DNA of 64,000 nucleotides, taken from Clostridiales bacterium (lineage in GTDB: Bacteria > Acidobacteriota > Aminicenantia > Aminicenantales > UBA8522). Under the pieces are notes generated by a model, which did no database searches, was not told the origin of the DNA, and saw nothing but the letters and a program-made list of their open reading frames with translations. The translations under genes were made by a program, and so were the position numbers. Positions within the stretch are counted from its first letter, which is position 1; each line of letters starts with the position of its first letter. The stretch covers positions 124,001 through 188,000 of the forward strand of contig JARYMI010000001.1 in the NCBI GenBank assembly GCA_029907205.1, written 5' to 3'. This document shows positions 24,232 to 33,006 of the stretch, in pieces.

Positions 24232-25881
24232 ATGAAGCAAGCCCCGCCTTTGATCCAGAGCAAGAAGAAAACAAAGCTGAAAAATAAAACACCTCAACAT
24301 ACAAAAAAGGCTCTCGCCAGGCTCGAGCAGCGGCTTTACGAGCTCGAAAGAAAAGAGAGGAAACACCGCCTGACTGAAAAGGCCCTCCGGGAGAGTGAAG
24401 AGAAGTACCGGACCGTGGTCGACCGCGCAAACGACGGCATCGCCATCATCCAGGACAAGATCGTCCAGTTTGCGAACCCTCGGCTGTTGGAAATAGGCGG
24501 ATACTCAGCCGAGGAAGTCATCGGCCGCCCCTTCACGGATTTCCTGACAGAAAAAGAGCTTCAGCGCATGCTCACGGCTTATGAGCGCGGCCTGGCTGGA
24601 AACAACGGCCAGACGAAATTCGAGGTTTATCTCCGTAAGAAACATGGCGACCCTTTTATTGCCGAGATCAACTCGAGCATCATCCGCTACAAAAATAAGG
24701 AAGCGGCCTTAATCCTGGTAAGGGATTTTACCCAAAGGAAAAAAACTGAAAGGCTCAAAGAGTCGATTTTCCGCATTTCCGAAGCCGCCATCTCCTCTGA
24801 AAGCCTGGATGATCTCTACCTCTCCATCCATCAGGTCATCTCGAATTTGATGCCGGCCAAAAACTTCTACATCGCCCTGTATGACTCTGGGGCCGACCTC
24901 CTGAGTTTTCCCTACTTTGTCGATGAGTATGACCCACCGCCGCTGCCCAAGAAACCGGGAAAAGGCCTGACCGAGTACGTGCTCAGGACTGGCCGTCCCC
25001 TTCTTGCTTCACCGGAAGTCTTTGCCGAGCTCGAAGCACGAGGCGAAGTGGAATCTATCGGTGCCCCCTCTATCGATTGGCTGGGCGTGCCCTTGATCAT
25101 CAACGGCACGACGATCGGGGTTTTGGTTGTCCAGAGCTACACAGAAGGGACTCGCTACGGCAAGGATGAAATGGACATCCTCAAGTTTGTCTCTGACCAG
25201 GTCGCCATGGCTGTCCACCGCAAGAAATCAGAAGCTCAAATTAAAGCTTCTCTTGAAGAGAAAGAAGTGCTGCTGCGCGAAGTCCACCATCGGGTCAAGA
25301 ACAACATGCAGGTCATTTCTTCTCTCCTTAACCTCCAGTCCCGCCTCATCGCCGACCCCGCCGTCCTCGAAATGTTCAAGGACTCCCAGCGCCGCATCCG
25401 CTCCATGGCCCTCGTCCATGAACGCCTCTACCATTCCTCCGACCTCTCGCGCATCGAGTTTTCCCACTACCTTCGCAACCTCGCCACCCATCTCTTCAAC
25501 TCTTGCCAGGCCGACTCCTCCCGCATCCATCTCAGGTTAGACCTCGAAGAGGTCTTCCTCAACATCAACACGGCCATCCCCTGCGGCCTGATCGTAAACG
25601 AGCTCATCTCCAACGCCCTCAAGCACGCTTTCCCGGAGGGCCGGAGCGGTGAGGTGGCGGTAGAGCTCCGTCGAGTGGAAGGAGATGGCTACCTGCTAGG
25701 GGTAAGGGATAACGGCGTGGGCGTCCCGGAGGGGCTGGACTTCCGTCAGACAGAGACGTTAGGCCTTCAGATCGTCGTCACCCTGGTCAGCCAGGTCGCG
25801 GGGGAGCTCAAGATCGATCGTCAAAACGGCACGGCCTTCACGCTCGTCTTCAAGGAGCTGCCAATGAAAAAAAGGGCCTAA
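24232..25881 (+). CDS. PAS-GAF sensor histidine kinase (HisKA_2 type)
   Basis: A 549-residue soluble kinase with no membrane segment. A Lys-rich start and coiled coil (about residues 1-55) lead to a PAS domain (YRTVVDRANDGIAIIQDKIV), a GAF domain (residues about 180-330, ending QVAMAVHRKKSE), then HisKA_2 with the phosphorylatable His in LLREVHHRVKNNMQVISSLL (about residue 352). The HATPase domain has LIVNELISNALKHAF (N box) and VRDNGVGVPEG (G1). It is 4 bases upstream of a REC-PAS-HD-GYP protein, its likely partner, so the pair could control cyclic-di-GMP turnover in response to a cytoplasmic signal. Confidence 0.9.
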   Translation: MKQAPPLIQSKKKTKLKNKTPQHTKKALARLEQRLYELERKERKHRLTEKALRESEEKYRTVVDRANDGIAIIQDKIVQFANPRLLEIGGYSAEEVIGRPFTDFLTEKELQRMLTAYERGLAGNNGQTKFEVYLRKKHGDPFIAEINSSIIRYKNKEAALILVRDFTQRKKTERLKESIFRISEAAISSESLDDLYLSIHQVISNLMPAKNFYIALYDSGADLLSFPYFVDEYDPPPLPKKPGKGLTEYVLRTGRPLLASPEVFAELEARGEVESIGAPSIDWLGVPLIINGTTIGVLVVQSYTEGTRYGKDEMDILKFVSDQVAMAVHRKKSEAQIKASLEEKEVLLREVHHRVKNNMQVISSLLNLQSRLIADPAVLEMFKDSQRRIRSMALVHERLYHSSDLSRIEFSHYLRNLATHLFNSCQADSSRIHLRLDLEEVFLNINTAIPCGLIVNELISNALKHAFPEGRSGEVAVELRRVEGDGYLLGVRDNGVGVPEGLDFRQTETLGLQIVVTLVSQVAGELKIDRQNGTAFTLVFKELPMKKRA

Positions 25882-25885
25882 GCAG

Positions 25886-27259
25886 ATGGAAGGCATCCGG
25901 ATTTTGATTGTCGAGGATGAGGGCCTTGTCGCCCGCGATGTCGAGAACATGGCCAGGAGCGTGGGATACAAAGTCTGCGGCATCGCCAACACAGCCGATG
26001 AAGCCGTCGATATGGCCGGCCGCTTTCGCCCCGACCTTGTCCTCATGGACGTAGTTATCAAGGGAACGCTGGACGGGATCGCTGCAGCCGAGAAAATTTG
26101 GGAATCTTTCCACGTTCCGGTCATCTACGTCACAGCCTATGCCGACGAGTCGACCATCGAGCGGGCCACGATTACCGAACCCTTCGGGTACATTCTCAAG
26201 CCGTTCGACGAAAGAGAGCTCAAAATCGCCGTCGAAATGGCCTTCTACAAATCACGGATGGCCATGAAGCTCAGGGAAAGGGAAGAATGGCTGTCGGCCG
26301 TGCTCAAAAGCATAGGGGACGGCGTCATTGCCACCAGCAAAGAGGGTCTCATCACCTTCATGAACCCGCTGGCTGAAAAGCTCACCGGCTGGAGCTATGA
26401 TGAGGCTTTGAGAAGGCCTTTGGGCGAGGTCTTCAAAGCGGTCGAATTCGCAGGAGGAGCCAAGGCGGCGTCAGAACCCGCCCTCGAACCAACGGACAGA
26501 CACGTCAGGATGCACAGCGAGAGGATTCTTTGCGCCAAGGGCGGGCAGACCTTCCCTATTGAGGAGACGGTCATGCCCCTGAATGCTTCGCAAGGGAACC
26601 TGAGCGGTCACGTCCTGATTTTCCGCGATATCTCCGCCCGGAAACAAGCCGAGCAAGCGCTCAAAGAAAGCTGGGAGAACCTTCGCGAGGCCCTGGAAGG
26701 AGCGATCCAGGCTATGGCCCTGACGATCGAGATCAGGGACCCCTACACGGCCGGTCATCAACGCCGGGTGAGCAAGCTATCTTGCGCCATCGCCAAAGAA
26801 ATGGGGCTGCCGGAGGACCAGATCGAGGGCATCCGCGTTGCCGGCGATATCCACGACATCGGCAAGATCTACGTCCCGGCCGAAATCCTCAGCAAGCCGG
26901 GTCAGATCACAGCCATCGAGTACGGGATTATCAAGACCCATCCCCAGGTCGGCTATGAAATCCTCAAAACGATCAAGTTCCCCTGGCCAGTGGCCCAGAT
27001 TGTCCTCCAGCACCACGAACATTTAGACGGCTCGGGGTATCCGCTGGGCTTGTCCGGCGATCAAATCCTCAAAGAATCTAAGATTCTCATCGTGGCTGAC
27101 ACCGTGGAAGCCATGTCTTCCCACCGGCCTTATCGTCCTGCCCAGGGAATTGACAAAGCCCTCGATGAAATCATTCAGTATAAAGGGCTCTTCTATGATT
27201 CCGAGGCGGTTGACGCCTGTGTAAGGCTCTTTAAGGAAGAGGGCTTTCGGTTTGACTGA
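25886..27259 (+). CDS. response regulator with PAS and HD-GYP domains
   Basis: A 457-residue protein. The receiver domain has the acidic pocket VEDE, phospho-acceptor Asp in LVLMDVVIKG (about residue 54) and the conserved Lys in LKPFDEREL. A PAS domain follows (LSAVLKSIGDGVIATSKEG). The HD-GYP phosphodiesterase domain shows AGHQRRVSKL, the HD of GDIHDIGKI (about residue 322), HHEHLDGSGYP and the GYP signature itself. It should hydrolyse cyclic-di-GMP, gated by phosphorylation from the kinase 4 bases upstream. All main catalytic residues appear intact. Confidence 0.92.
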   Translation: MEGIRILIVEDEGLVARDVENMARSVGYKVCGIANTADEAVDMAGRFRPDLVLMDVVIKGTLDGIAAAEKIWESFHVPVIYVTAYADESTIERATITEPFGYILKPFDERELKIAVEMAFYKSRMAMKLREREEWLSAVLKSIGDGVIATSKEGLITFMNPLAEKLTGWSYDEALRRPLGEVFKAVEFAGGAKAASEPALEPTDRHVRMHSERILCAKGGQTFPIEETVMPLNASQGNLSGHVLIFRDISARKQAEQALKESWENLREALEGAIQAMALTIEIRDPYTAGHQRRVSKLSCAIAKEMGLPEDQIEGIRVAGDIHDIGKIYVPAEILSKPGQITAIEYGIIKTHPQVGYEILKTIKFPWPVAQIVLQHHEHLDGSGYPLGLSGDQILKESKILIVADTVEAMSSHRPYRPAQGIDKALDEIIQYKGLFYDSEAVDACVRLFKEEGFRFD

Positions 27260-27295
27260 GCCCGAACAATTTTTTTCCCAGCAAAGAGAGGAAAG

Positions 27296-27370
27296 CGCCC
27301 CCGACGGGATTTGAACCCGTGTTGCCGCCTTGAAAGGGCGATGTCCTAGTCCTGGCTAGACGACAGGGGC
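27296..27370 (-). tRNA. tRNA-Glu (TTC)
   Basis: The reverse complement has acceptor GCCCCTG/CGGGGGC (one G-U), the anticodon loop CTTTCAA flanked by CGCC/GGCG (anticodon TTC), T arm ACGGG-TTCAAAT-CCCGT and discriminator G. No CCA is encoded. It is paired with tRNA-Lys 11 bases away. Confidence 0.94.
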
Positions 27371-27381
27371 AGGGAACAAAA

Positions 27382-27456
27382 TGGTGAGCCGTGCTGGACT
27401 CGAACCAGCGACACCCGGCTTAAAAGGCCGGTGCTCTCCCTCTGAGCTAACGGCCC
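27382..27456 (-). tRNA. tRNA-Lys (TTT)
   Basis: The reverse complement has acceptor GGGCCGT/ACGGCTC (one G-U), D arm GCTCAGAGGGAGAGC, anticodon stem CCGGC/GCCGG with loop CTTTTAA (anticodon TTT), T arm GCTGG-TTCGAGT-CCAGC, discriminator A and an encoded CCA. It is probably cotranscribed with tRNA-Glu, tRNA-Lys first. Confidence 0.95.
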
Positions 27457-27518
27457 CCGCAAAAATGGAGTATTATTTATAAAGGATTAAGAAAAAAAGG
27501 TCAATATCAGAGCAAATA

Positions 27519-28223
27519 TCAGCTTATCGGCTCGAACTTGGCAATGACCCATCTGCCCCGCCGCGTGAGGTTGATCGCTTCATCCCTGAGCTCGTATCGC
27601 ACCAGGTAAAACCGGTAGGTTCTTGTCTGGCCGTCTTTTCCCACGACTTTAACGTCAACTTCTTTTGAGTGAGCAGTTCCGGTTAGATCTCTGATGTTGG
27701 AAACTTCGCTGCCGGCGCCGAGAGAGAAAATAGAGATTTCCTGTTCCTTCTGGGCGGCGGCTTTGGCCTCATTGTAATCTCTCTGAAGCTGTCGATGAAT
27801 TTCTCTTTCCTGCTCGAAAAGCGCAGTGGCTTCATCCACTTTTTTCTTGGCGGCAGCTCTGGCCGCGCCCGTCCGGGCTGCCTTGAGCTCTTCCTCAGCG
27901 GCGTACTTGGCGTCTTCAGCGTCCATGACCGGACCGACATGTCCTTCCAGCTTCTTTTTCAGCTCCAGTTCCTTCTTGTTCAAATCAGGGAGCTTGGCCG
28001 GCTCGACTTTCTCTTCGCTGACGCTCGTGATCTCCCACGTGTGCACATCAATAGATTGGGGCTCAACGGCCATGGTTGACATGGTCATCGTATCCTTCAG
28101 AGAGATGGCGTGGAAATACCTCTCCAAAAGACCTTTTTCGGGATGCGACTTGCAGCTCTGGAAGGTGATCATGACAGAAAGAAATGAGATGACGCCGATG
28201 ATAATCAGGCCTTTTCTTCTCAT
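27519..28223 (-). CDS. hypothetical lipoprotein with coiled coil
   Basis: A 234-residue protein. MRRKGLIIIGVISFLSVMIT followed by FQSC is a lipoprotein-type signal, so it is probably membrane-anchored. A central helical, Ala/Glu/Lys-rich coiled coil of about 90 residues (KKLEGHVGPVMDAEDAKYAA to QLQRDYNEAKAAAQKEQE) precedes a small beta-rich C-terminus (VDVKVVGKDGQTRTYRFYLV). ATG 28223 is chosen because GGAGGA sits just upstream, inside a longer ORF. I do not recognise the family; no catalytic motif is visible. Confidence 0.7.
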   Translation of the reverse strand: MRRKGLIIIGVISFLSVMITFQSCKSHPEKGLLERYFHAISLKDTMTMSTMAVEPQSIDVHTWEITSVSEEKVEPAKLPDLNKKELELKKKLEGHVGPVMDAEDAKYAAEEELKAARTGAARAAAKKKVDEATALFEQEREIHRQLQRDYNEAKAAAQKEQEISIFSLGAGSEVSNIRDLTGTAHSKEVDVKVVGKDGQTRTYRFYLVRYELRDEAINLTRRGRWVIAKFEPIS

Positions 28224-28319
28224 AGTTCCTCCTTCCAAGAAAGATTGTCTTTATTTTGATCAAATTTTACTTCTTTTTCAAGGAAAAAAGCAAGCGGCAA
28301 TTTTCACCCATTTTTTCAG

Positions 28320-28348
28320 TTGACAAAGAAAACTTTTCTCCTTAAAAT
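28320..28348 (+). promoter_or_regulatory. sigma-70-type promoter upstream of the hdr-mvh cluster
   Basis: TTGACA at 28320-28325, a 17-bp spacer and TAAAAT at 28343-28348. Transcription would start near 28355, leaving a leader of about 150 very A/T-rich bases before hdrC. A second TATAAT at 28469-28474 lacks a -35. Confidence 0.6.
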
Positions 28349-28506
28349 CGAATGTAATTATAAGATAATCTTTAGTATTCCTATAATTAATATAGTTATA
28401 CTAAGAAATTATTGATGCAGGTTTAAATTAAAGCCTTTTTGTCCTCGTTTTTTCGCTTGCAATGATCTTATAATTACACGCTTATCTCTTGGAGCAAGGA
28501 GGATTC

Positions 28507-29085
28507 ATGGAAATCCAGAGGAAAGTCAAGTACGAAGAGGAATTAGACAGACAATTCCTGGGCTTGGTCAAAGAGTTGTCCGGCTGTGAGGAGATCGACC
28601 GCTGCATCCAGTGCGGAACCTGCAGCTCCTCCTGCCCGATGTCGGTCTACATGGACTATCCCCCCCGCAAGATCATCGCCATGATCAAGAACGGGTTCAA
28701 AGAAGAAGCTCTCAAAAGCTTCACGATCTGGCTCTGCCCTTCCTGCTACACGTGCCAGGTTCGTTGCCCTGCCAACATCAAGATCACCGACGTCATGTAT
28801 GCCCTGAAGAGGATGGCTATCGGGGAGCGCGTCTACCCGGCCCGGTTCGCCATCCCCGTCCTTGACAAAGAGATGTCCAAGATCATCGCCTCGAACGGCC
28901 GGAATTCCGAGCTCTGGCTGATCCTCAACCTCTATCTTAAATCACGCAAGCCCTGGGGTCTCCTCAAGATGGCTCCTCTGGGTTTGAAACTCATGAAGAC
29001 AGGCCGAATGAGCCTGAAAAAGGAATCCATCAAAAACAAGGAACAGTTGCGGACTCTCTTAAAAGCCTTGAAGGAGGAAGCCTGA
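28507..29085 (+). CDS. hdrC: heterodisulfide reductase subunit C-like iron-sulfur protein
   Basis: A 192-residue protein with two [4Fe-4S] sites: CIQCGTCSSSCP near residue 34 and CPSCYTCQVRCP near 78. A helical C-terminus contains LYLKSRKPWGLLKMAPLGLK. HdrC carries electrons between the flavin subunit HdrA and the catalytic subunit HdrB. No membrane segments are seen, so it is the soluble form. ATG 28507 is preceded by AAGGAGG. It is the first gene of a 16-gene plus-strand run to mvhA, most gaps being under 12 bases. Confidence 0.93.
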   Translation: MEIQRKVKYEEELDRQFLGLVKELSGCEEIDRCIQCGTCSSSCPMSVYMDYPPRKIIAMIKNGFKEEALKSFTIWLCPSCYTCQVRCPANIKITDVMYALKRMAIGERVYPARFAIPVLDKEMSKIIASNGRNSELWLILNLYLKSRKPWGLLKMAPLGLKLMKTGRMSLKKESIKNKEQLRTLLKALKEEA

Positions 29086-29954
29086 TGAACGGGTATATCT
29101 ACTATCCAGGATGTTCTTTAAAGGGAAATTCAAAGCATTACGAAGAATCTATACTTCCGGTGTTCAGAGAAATCGATATGCAGCTCGACGAGCTCGAGGA
29201 CTGGAACTGCTGCGGCGCGACAGCCTATTTTTCAGTTGACGCCGGAAAGGCGGCAGCCATCTGCGGCCGCAACCTCTCCTTGGCTGAAAACCTCAACAAG
29301 GACATCATCGCTCCCTGCGCCGGCTGCTACCTGACACTCAAGAAATCCAACAAGTTCCTGGCCGGCGGGACCGAAAAAGCCCAAAAAATCCTCCGTGCCC
29401 TGGACAAGGCCGGCTGCAGCTACAGCGGCCAGGTGGATGTCAAACACCCCCTCGAAGTCCTTGTCCAGGACCAAAGGCTCGACAAAATCAAAGCTAGAGT
29501 AGAACGGCCGCTCAAGGGACTGCGCGTCGCCTGTTATTATGGCTGCCAACTGGTCCGGCCGTTCACGGATTTCGACGACCCCGATTATCCCGTGTCTCTC
29601 GACAGGCTTATGGCCGCAATCGGGGCCGAGCCGGTAGATTTTTCCGGCAAGACCCGATGCTGCGGCGGTTCGCTTACAGGCACGATCGAGGAGGTCGGGC
29701 TGAGGCTCAACTACATCCTTCTAAAAGAAGCTAAGAGGAAAGGCGCTGATGTCATCTCGACCATCTGTCCGCTCTGCCAGTTCAACCTGGAGATCCTTCA
29801 GGATAAAATGGTCAAGAAATACAAGGACAACATCACGATGCCCATTCTTTATTTCAGCCAGCTCATAGGGCTGGCCATGGGCTTGCCCAAAGAAGACATG
29901 GGTTTCTCTCGCTCGATCATCGACCTGAAACCGTTGTGGGAGAAAATCGGATAG
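29085..29954 (+). CDS. hdrB: heterodisulfide reductase subunit B-like (CCG domain) protein
   Basis: A 289-residue protein with two cysteine-rich CCG domains that bind the non-cubane [4Fe-4S] clusters of HdrB. Visible motifs are YYPGCSLKGNSKHYEES, DWNCCGATAYFS, and in the second repeat YYGCQLVRP, TRCCGGSL and CPLCQFNLE. In methanogens HdrB reduces CoM-S-S-CoB; in bacteria the disulfide or other acceptor is usually unknown. The start overlaps the hdrC stop (TGATG), implying coupled translation. Confidence 0.93.
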   Translation: MNGYIYYPGCSLKGNSKHYEESILPVFREIDMQLDELEDWNCCGATAYFSVDAGKAAAICGRNLSLAENLNKDIIAPCAGCYLTLKKSNKFLAGGTEKAQKILRALDKAGCSYSGQVDVKHPLEVLVQDQRLDKIKARVERPLKGLRVACYYGCQLVRPFTDFDDPDYPVSLDRLMAAIGAEPVDFSGKTRCCGGSLTGTIEEVGLRLNYILLKEAKRKGADVISTICPLCQFNLEILQDKMVKKYKDNITMPILYFSQLIGLAMGLPKEDMGFSRSIIDLKPLWEKIG

Positions 29955-29964
29955 GAGGACGGAA

Positions 29965-30819
29965 ATGAATCAAAACGGTCAGCCCAGAATCGGCGTTTTT
30001 GTCTGCCACTGCGGGACCAACATTGCCGGCAAAGTCAACGTCAGCGAAGTCGTGGACTTCGCCTCCCGGCTGGATAACGTCATCGTGGCCAAGGAATACA
30101 AGTTCATGTGCTCGGACCCGGGCCAGGAACTGATCAAGCAGAGCATCCGGGAGAACAACCTCAACCGGGTCGTCGTCGCCTCCTGCTCGCCGCTGATGCA
30201 CGAGCCGACCTTCCGAGGCACCACGGCCGAAGGAGGCCTCAACCCCTTCTACTTCCAGATGTCCAACATCCGCGAGCAGGTCTCTTGGGTCACTCAGGAC
30301 GCGGAGCAAGCGACCAGGAAAGCCAAAGCCCTGATTTCGGCCGCCGTCCGCCGTGTCGCCCTCCACGATCCCCTGGCCAGGAAGGAAGTTCCTGTCCGGC
30401 CCGAAGTCCTGATTGTCGGCGGAGGCATCGCCGGCATCCATGCGGCCCTGACCTACGCCAACTCTGGCAAGAAGGTCTATCTCGTCGAGAAACAGCCCTC
30501 CATCGGCGGCCATATGTCGCTTCTCGACAAGACATTTCCGACTCTTGACTGTTCGGCGTGCATCCTCACGCCAAAAATGAGTGAGGTGGGAAAACACCCG
30601 AATATCGAGCTTCTTACTTGGAGTGAAATCGAAGAAATCTCCGGCTACATCGGGAATTTCAAGGCCAAAATCAAGAAGAAAGCCCGCTACGTGGACATCG
30701 ACAAATGCAACGGCTGCGGCGCTTGTTGGGAAAACTGCCCGACGACCATCTCCCCCTCGGAAAGGATCATCCGCAAAGGAGATATCATCATCAAGAAAGT
30801 CGAACGCGAGCATTCCTAA
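29965..30819 (+). CDS. HdrA N-terminal half (FAD and one [4Fe-4S])
   Basis: This 284-residue protein matches only the first part of HdrA. It has the N-terminal RIGVFVCHCGTNIAGKVNV domain, the FAD-binding glycine motif VLIVGGGIAGIHAAL at about residue 149, DCSACILTPKM, and one ferredoxin motif CNGCGACWENCP at about 249, then stops. Full HdrA is about 650 residues. No reading frame continues it: the next gene, 1 base later, is an intact DRTGG protein. The missing C-terminal half is encoded 6.5 kb away, fused to a hydrogenase-type Fe-S domain (37356-39113). The two chains probably assemble the flavin site together. The first 260 residues closely resemble the start of the minus-strand HdrA at 54145-57549. 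Confidence 0.9.
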   Translation: MNQNGQPRIGVFVCHCGTNIAGKVNVSEVVDFASRLDNVIVAKEYKFMCSDPGQELIKQSIRENNLNRVVVASCSPLMHEPTFRGTTAEGGLNPFYFQMSNIREQVSWVTQDAEQATRKAKALISAAVRRVALHDPLARKEVPVRPEVLIVGGGIAGIHAALTYANSGKKVYLVEKQPSIGGHMSLLDKTFPTLDCSACILTPKMSEVGKHPNIELLTWSEIEEISGYIGNFKAKIKKKARYVDIDKCNGCGACWENCPTTISPSERIIRKGDIIIKKVEREHS

Positions 30820-30820
30820 G

Positions 30821-31186
30821 ATGAAACTCAGGGATATCCAGAAACTTCTCGAAGCCGAGCTCATCTGCGGCGAAGAAAGCCTGGATGAAGAAATCGACTA
30901 CGCCGGCGCTTCGGACCTGATGAGCGACGTCCTGGCCTTCGGCAAGCCCGGCCTTCTTCTCATCACCGGCCTGTCCAACGTCCAGTCTGTCCGAACGGCC
31001 GATATCATCGAAGCCAAGGCCATCGTTTACGTCCGCGGCAAGAAACCGGACAAGGACAGTATCGAGCTGGCCAAAAAAAAGGGAATCCCTCTCCTGTCGA
31101 CTCGACTGATGATGTACAAAACCTGCGGGCTTCTTTACAGTCAGGGCCTGTCCGGCATCGGAGAGAGCCAGAAAAAAGAGAGATGA
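30821..31186 (+). CDS. DRTGG-domain protein 1
   Basis: A 121-residue protein starting MKLRDIQKLLEAELICG with a glycine-rich core (YAGASDLMSDVLAFGKPGLL). It matches the DRTGG domain, a small regulatory module found near CBS pairs and phosphotransacetylases and also encoded in [FeFe]-hydrogenase operons of Thermotoga and clostridia. Ligand unknown. The ATG lies 1 base after the HdrA-N stop; an ORF reaching 30581 is an artefact of an open frame. A second copy is at 33007-33348. Confidence 0.82.
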   Translation: MKLRDIQKLLEAELICGEESLDEEIDYAGASDLMSDVLAFGKPGLLLITGLSNVQSVRTADIIEAKAIVYVRGKKPDKDSIELAKKKGIPLLSTRLMMYKTCGLLYSQGLSGIGESQKKER

Positions 31187-31629
31187 GTGAGGAGAATGAA
31201 CTATCCCAGATCTTCGAGATCCTGGGAGGCGACTTTGGCCACGCCGGCAGTGTCTCCACCAAGGTCAAGGAAATCCTCAAGGAAGTCGGCATCGATCCCT
31301 CGATCATTCGCCGGGCCGCCATTGTCGCTTATGAGGCAGAGATGAACGTCGTCATGTACGCGCGCAAGGCTCTCTTTGCCCTCACGTTGACGCCCGGGCA
31401 GATTCACTTCAAGATCGAAGACGAGGGACCCGGCATTCCCGACATAGAGCTCGCTATGCAGGAAGGGTTCTCCACGGCCACCGAGGAAATGCGGGAGATG
31501 GGGTTCGGCGCCGGAATGGGGCTCCCCAACATCCGGAAAAATGCTGACCGGTTCCTGATCTCTTCTCTCGTCGGCAGAGGGACGATGCTCAGCGTTTATT
31601 TTTTTCTTAATCAAGAGAGCAGGGGATGA
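31183..31629 (+). CDS. anti-sigma-factor-like GHKL ATPase
   Basis: A 148-residue protein with the Bergerat ATP-binding fold: N box VAYEAEMNVVMYA, G1 DEGPGIPD and G2 GFGAGMGLPN. It lacks a phospho-acceptor histidine domain, so it resembles RsbW/SpoIIAB-type serine kinases or switch ATPases. It is overlapped by the DRTGG gene before (4 bases) and the hydrogenase-like gene after (4 bases). Such ATPases occur with sensory hydrogenase clusters; the target is unknown. Confidence 0.83.
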   Translation: MSEENELSQIFEILGGDFGHAGSVSTKVKEILKEVGIDPSIIRRAAIVAYEAEMNVVMYARKALFALTLTPGQIHFKIEDEGPGIPDIELAMQEGFSTATEEMREMGFGAGMGLPNIRKNADRFLISSLVGRGTMLSVYFFLNQESRG

Positions 31630-33002
31630 GTCAGTATTATTATCATTCCATCCGCTTTGACCAGGAAAAGTGCAAGGGTCGGATGAAGTGCCTGCGGACT
31701 TGCCCGACCCAGGCTATCCGCGTCAGGGGAAGGAAAGCCGTCATGATCGAAGAGAGGTGCATCGACTGCGGAGAATGCCTCAACGTCTGCCCCTCTGGAG
31801 CCATCGTTCCCCTCACCGACCCGTTCGGCGAGCTGACCAGGTTCCGCCATACAGTGGCCGTCCCTTCTCCTGCCCTCTATGCCCAGTTCGGCCGAGAAAT
31901 CCTGCCCCACAAGATCCTGGCCGGCCTGAAAAAGTTGGGGTTCGACGATGCTTTCGACCTCGCCTACACCTGCGGCGAGGTAAGTTTTGCCATCCAGGAA
32001 TTCCTTCGCGAATACCAGGGGCCGAAGCCCGTGATCTCAAACGCCTGCCCGACGGTGGTCCGTCTTATCCAGGTTAAGTATCCCGACCTCATCGACCTCC
32101 TCATCCCGGTCAACACTCCCCGTGAGATAGCAGCCAAAAACATCAAGGAGAAAAAATCCAAGCAGTACGGCCTGGCCGAGAAAGAAATCGGCACCTTCTA
32201 CATCACGCCCTGCCCGGTCAAAATGATTTCCATCAAGCAGCCGGCCGAGAAAGGAAAATCCTATCTCGACGGAGCCCTCTCCATCAGCGACGTCTACGGT
32301 CCCCTCCTTTCCGCCATGGAAGGCGTGGAAAAAGAAAGCTACCGGAAAGCATTGGAGAGCATTTGCATCTTAGGCATAGGCTGGGCCATGGTCGGCGGCG
32401 TCTGCCGGACGCTCCGGTTACGGAATTCCTTGGCCGTCTCCGGTCTGACCGAAATTATCAAGGTTTTTGACGACATCGAGCGCGGAAGGCTCCGCGACAT
32501 CGATTTTCTCGAAGCTTATTCCTGTCCCCAGGGCTGCGTGGGAGGGTCGCTGACGGTCGAAAACGTTTACAGCTCCTACAACAAAATTCTCAAGCTCATC
32601 GAAACCCTGGAGTTCGAGAAAATAAAGGCCTGCCCTGATATCCGCGAAGTCAGGCGCCTGTACGCCCAAAAATATTTCTTCTTAGATAGAAAGATCGAGC
32701 CCCGGCCGCTCTCGCCCCTGGACGACGACCTGGGCCGAGCCATCAAGAAGAGAAAACAGAAGGAAGAAATCTACGAGGCGCTGCCCAAAATCGACTGCGG
32801 AGCCTGCGGCTCACCCGACTGTCTGACCTTCGCCGAGGATGTCGTCATGGAAAAAGCTCAGCTCTTCGAGTGTGTCTTCATGCTCCCGGAAAGATTCCGG
32901 GAGCTCTTCGAGGAGCTCATCGGCCTGTTCAACAAAGCCCTTTTCATCAACCAGGGGTCCCGACCCGGTGAGAAAGATTATAAGAAGGATAAAAAGGATT
33001 AG
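31626..33002 (+). CDS. sensory-type [FeFe]-hydrogenase-like protein
   Basis: A 458-residue protein. Two ferredoxin motifs (CKGRMKCLRTCP, CIDCGECLNVCP) precede a domain like the H-cluster domain of [FeFe] hydrogenase. Its three motifs are changed but keep the cluster cysteines: SNACPT (C141), TPCPVKM (C196) and SCPQGCVGG (C300, C304). The first motif reads NACP instead of SCCP, so the catalytic proton-relay cysteine is Ala. A C-terminal Fe-S domain has CGACGSPDC. This pattern fits sensory HydS/HsfB-like homologues, not a turnover hydrogenase. It sits between DRTGG and ATPase genes, a known set near electron-bifurcating hydrogenases, and may sense H2 or redox state. Confidence 0.82.
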   Translation: MSQYYYHSIRFDQEKCKGRMKCLRTCPTQAIRVRGRKAVMIEERCIDCGECLNVCPSGAIVPLTDPFGELTRFRHTVAVPSPALYAQFGREILPHKILAGLKKLGFDDAFDLAYTCGEVSFAIQEFLREYQGPKPVISNACPTVVRLIQVKYPDLIDLLIPVNTPREIAAKNIKEKKSKQYGLAEKEIGTFYITPCPVKMISIKQPAEKGKSYLDGALSISDVYGPLLSAMEGVEKESYRKALESICILGIGWAMVGGVCRTLRLRNSLAVSGLTEIIKVFDDIERGRLRDIDFLEAYSCPQGCVGGSLTVENVYSSYNKILKLIETLEFEKIKACPDIREVRRLYAQKYFFLDRKIEPRPLSPLDDDLGRAIKKRKQKEEIYEALPKIDCGACGSPDCLTFAEDVVMEKAQLFECVFMLPERFRELFEELIGLFNKALFINQGSRPGEKDYKKDKKD

Positions 33003-33006
33003 TCCC

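Noticed and set aside
29965-30819. HdrA truncated by a sequencing frameshift
   Set aside because: The next 350 bases encode a complete DRTGG protein, not HdrA, in any frame, and the missing half is present as a fusion downstream.
31626-33002. Catalytic [FeFe] hydrogenase
   Set aside because: The proton-relay cysteine is Ala and the motifs diverge from active enzymes; sensory type fits better.
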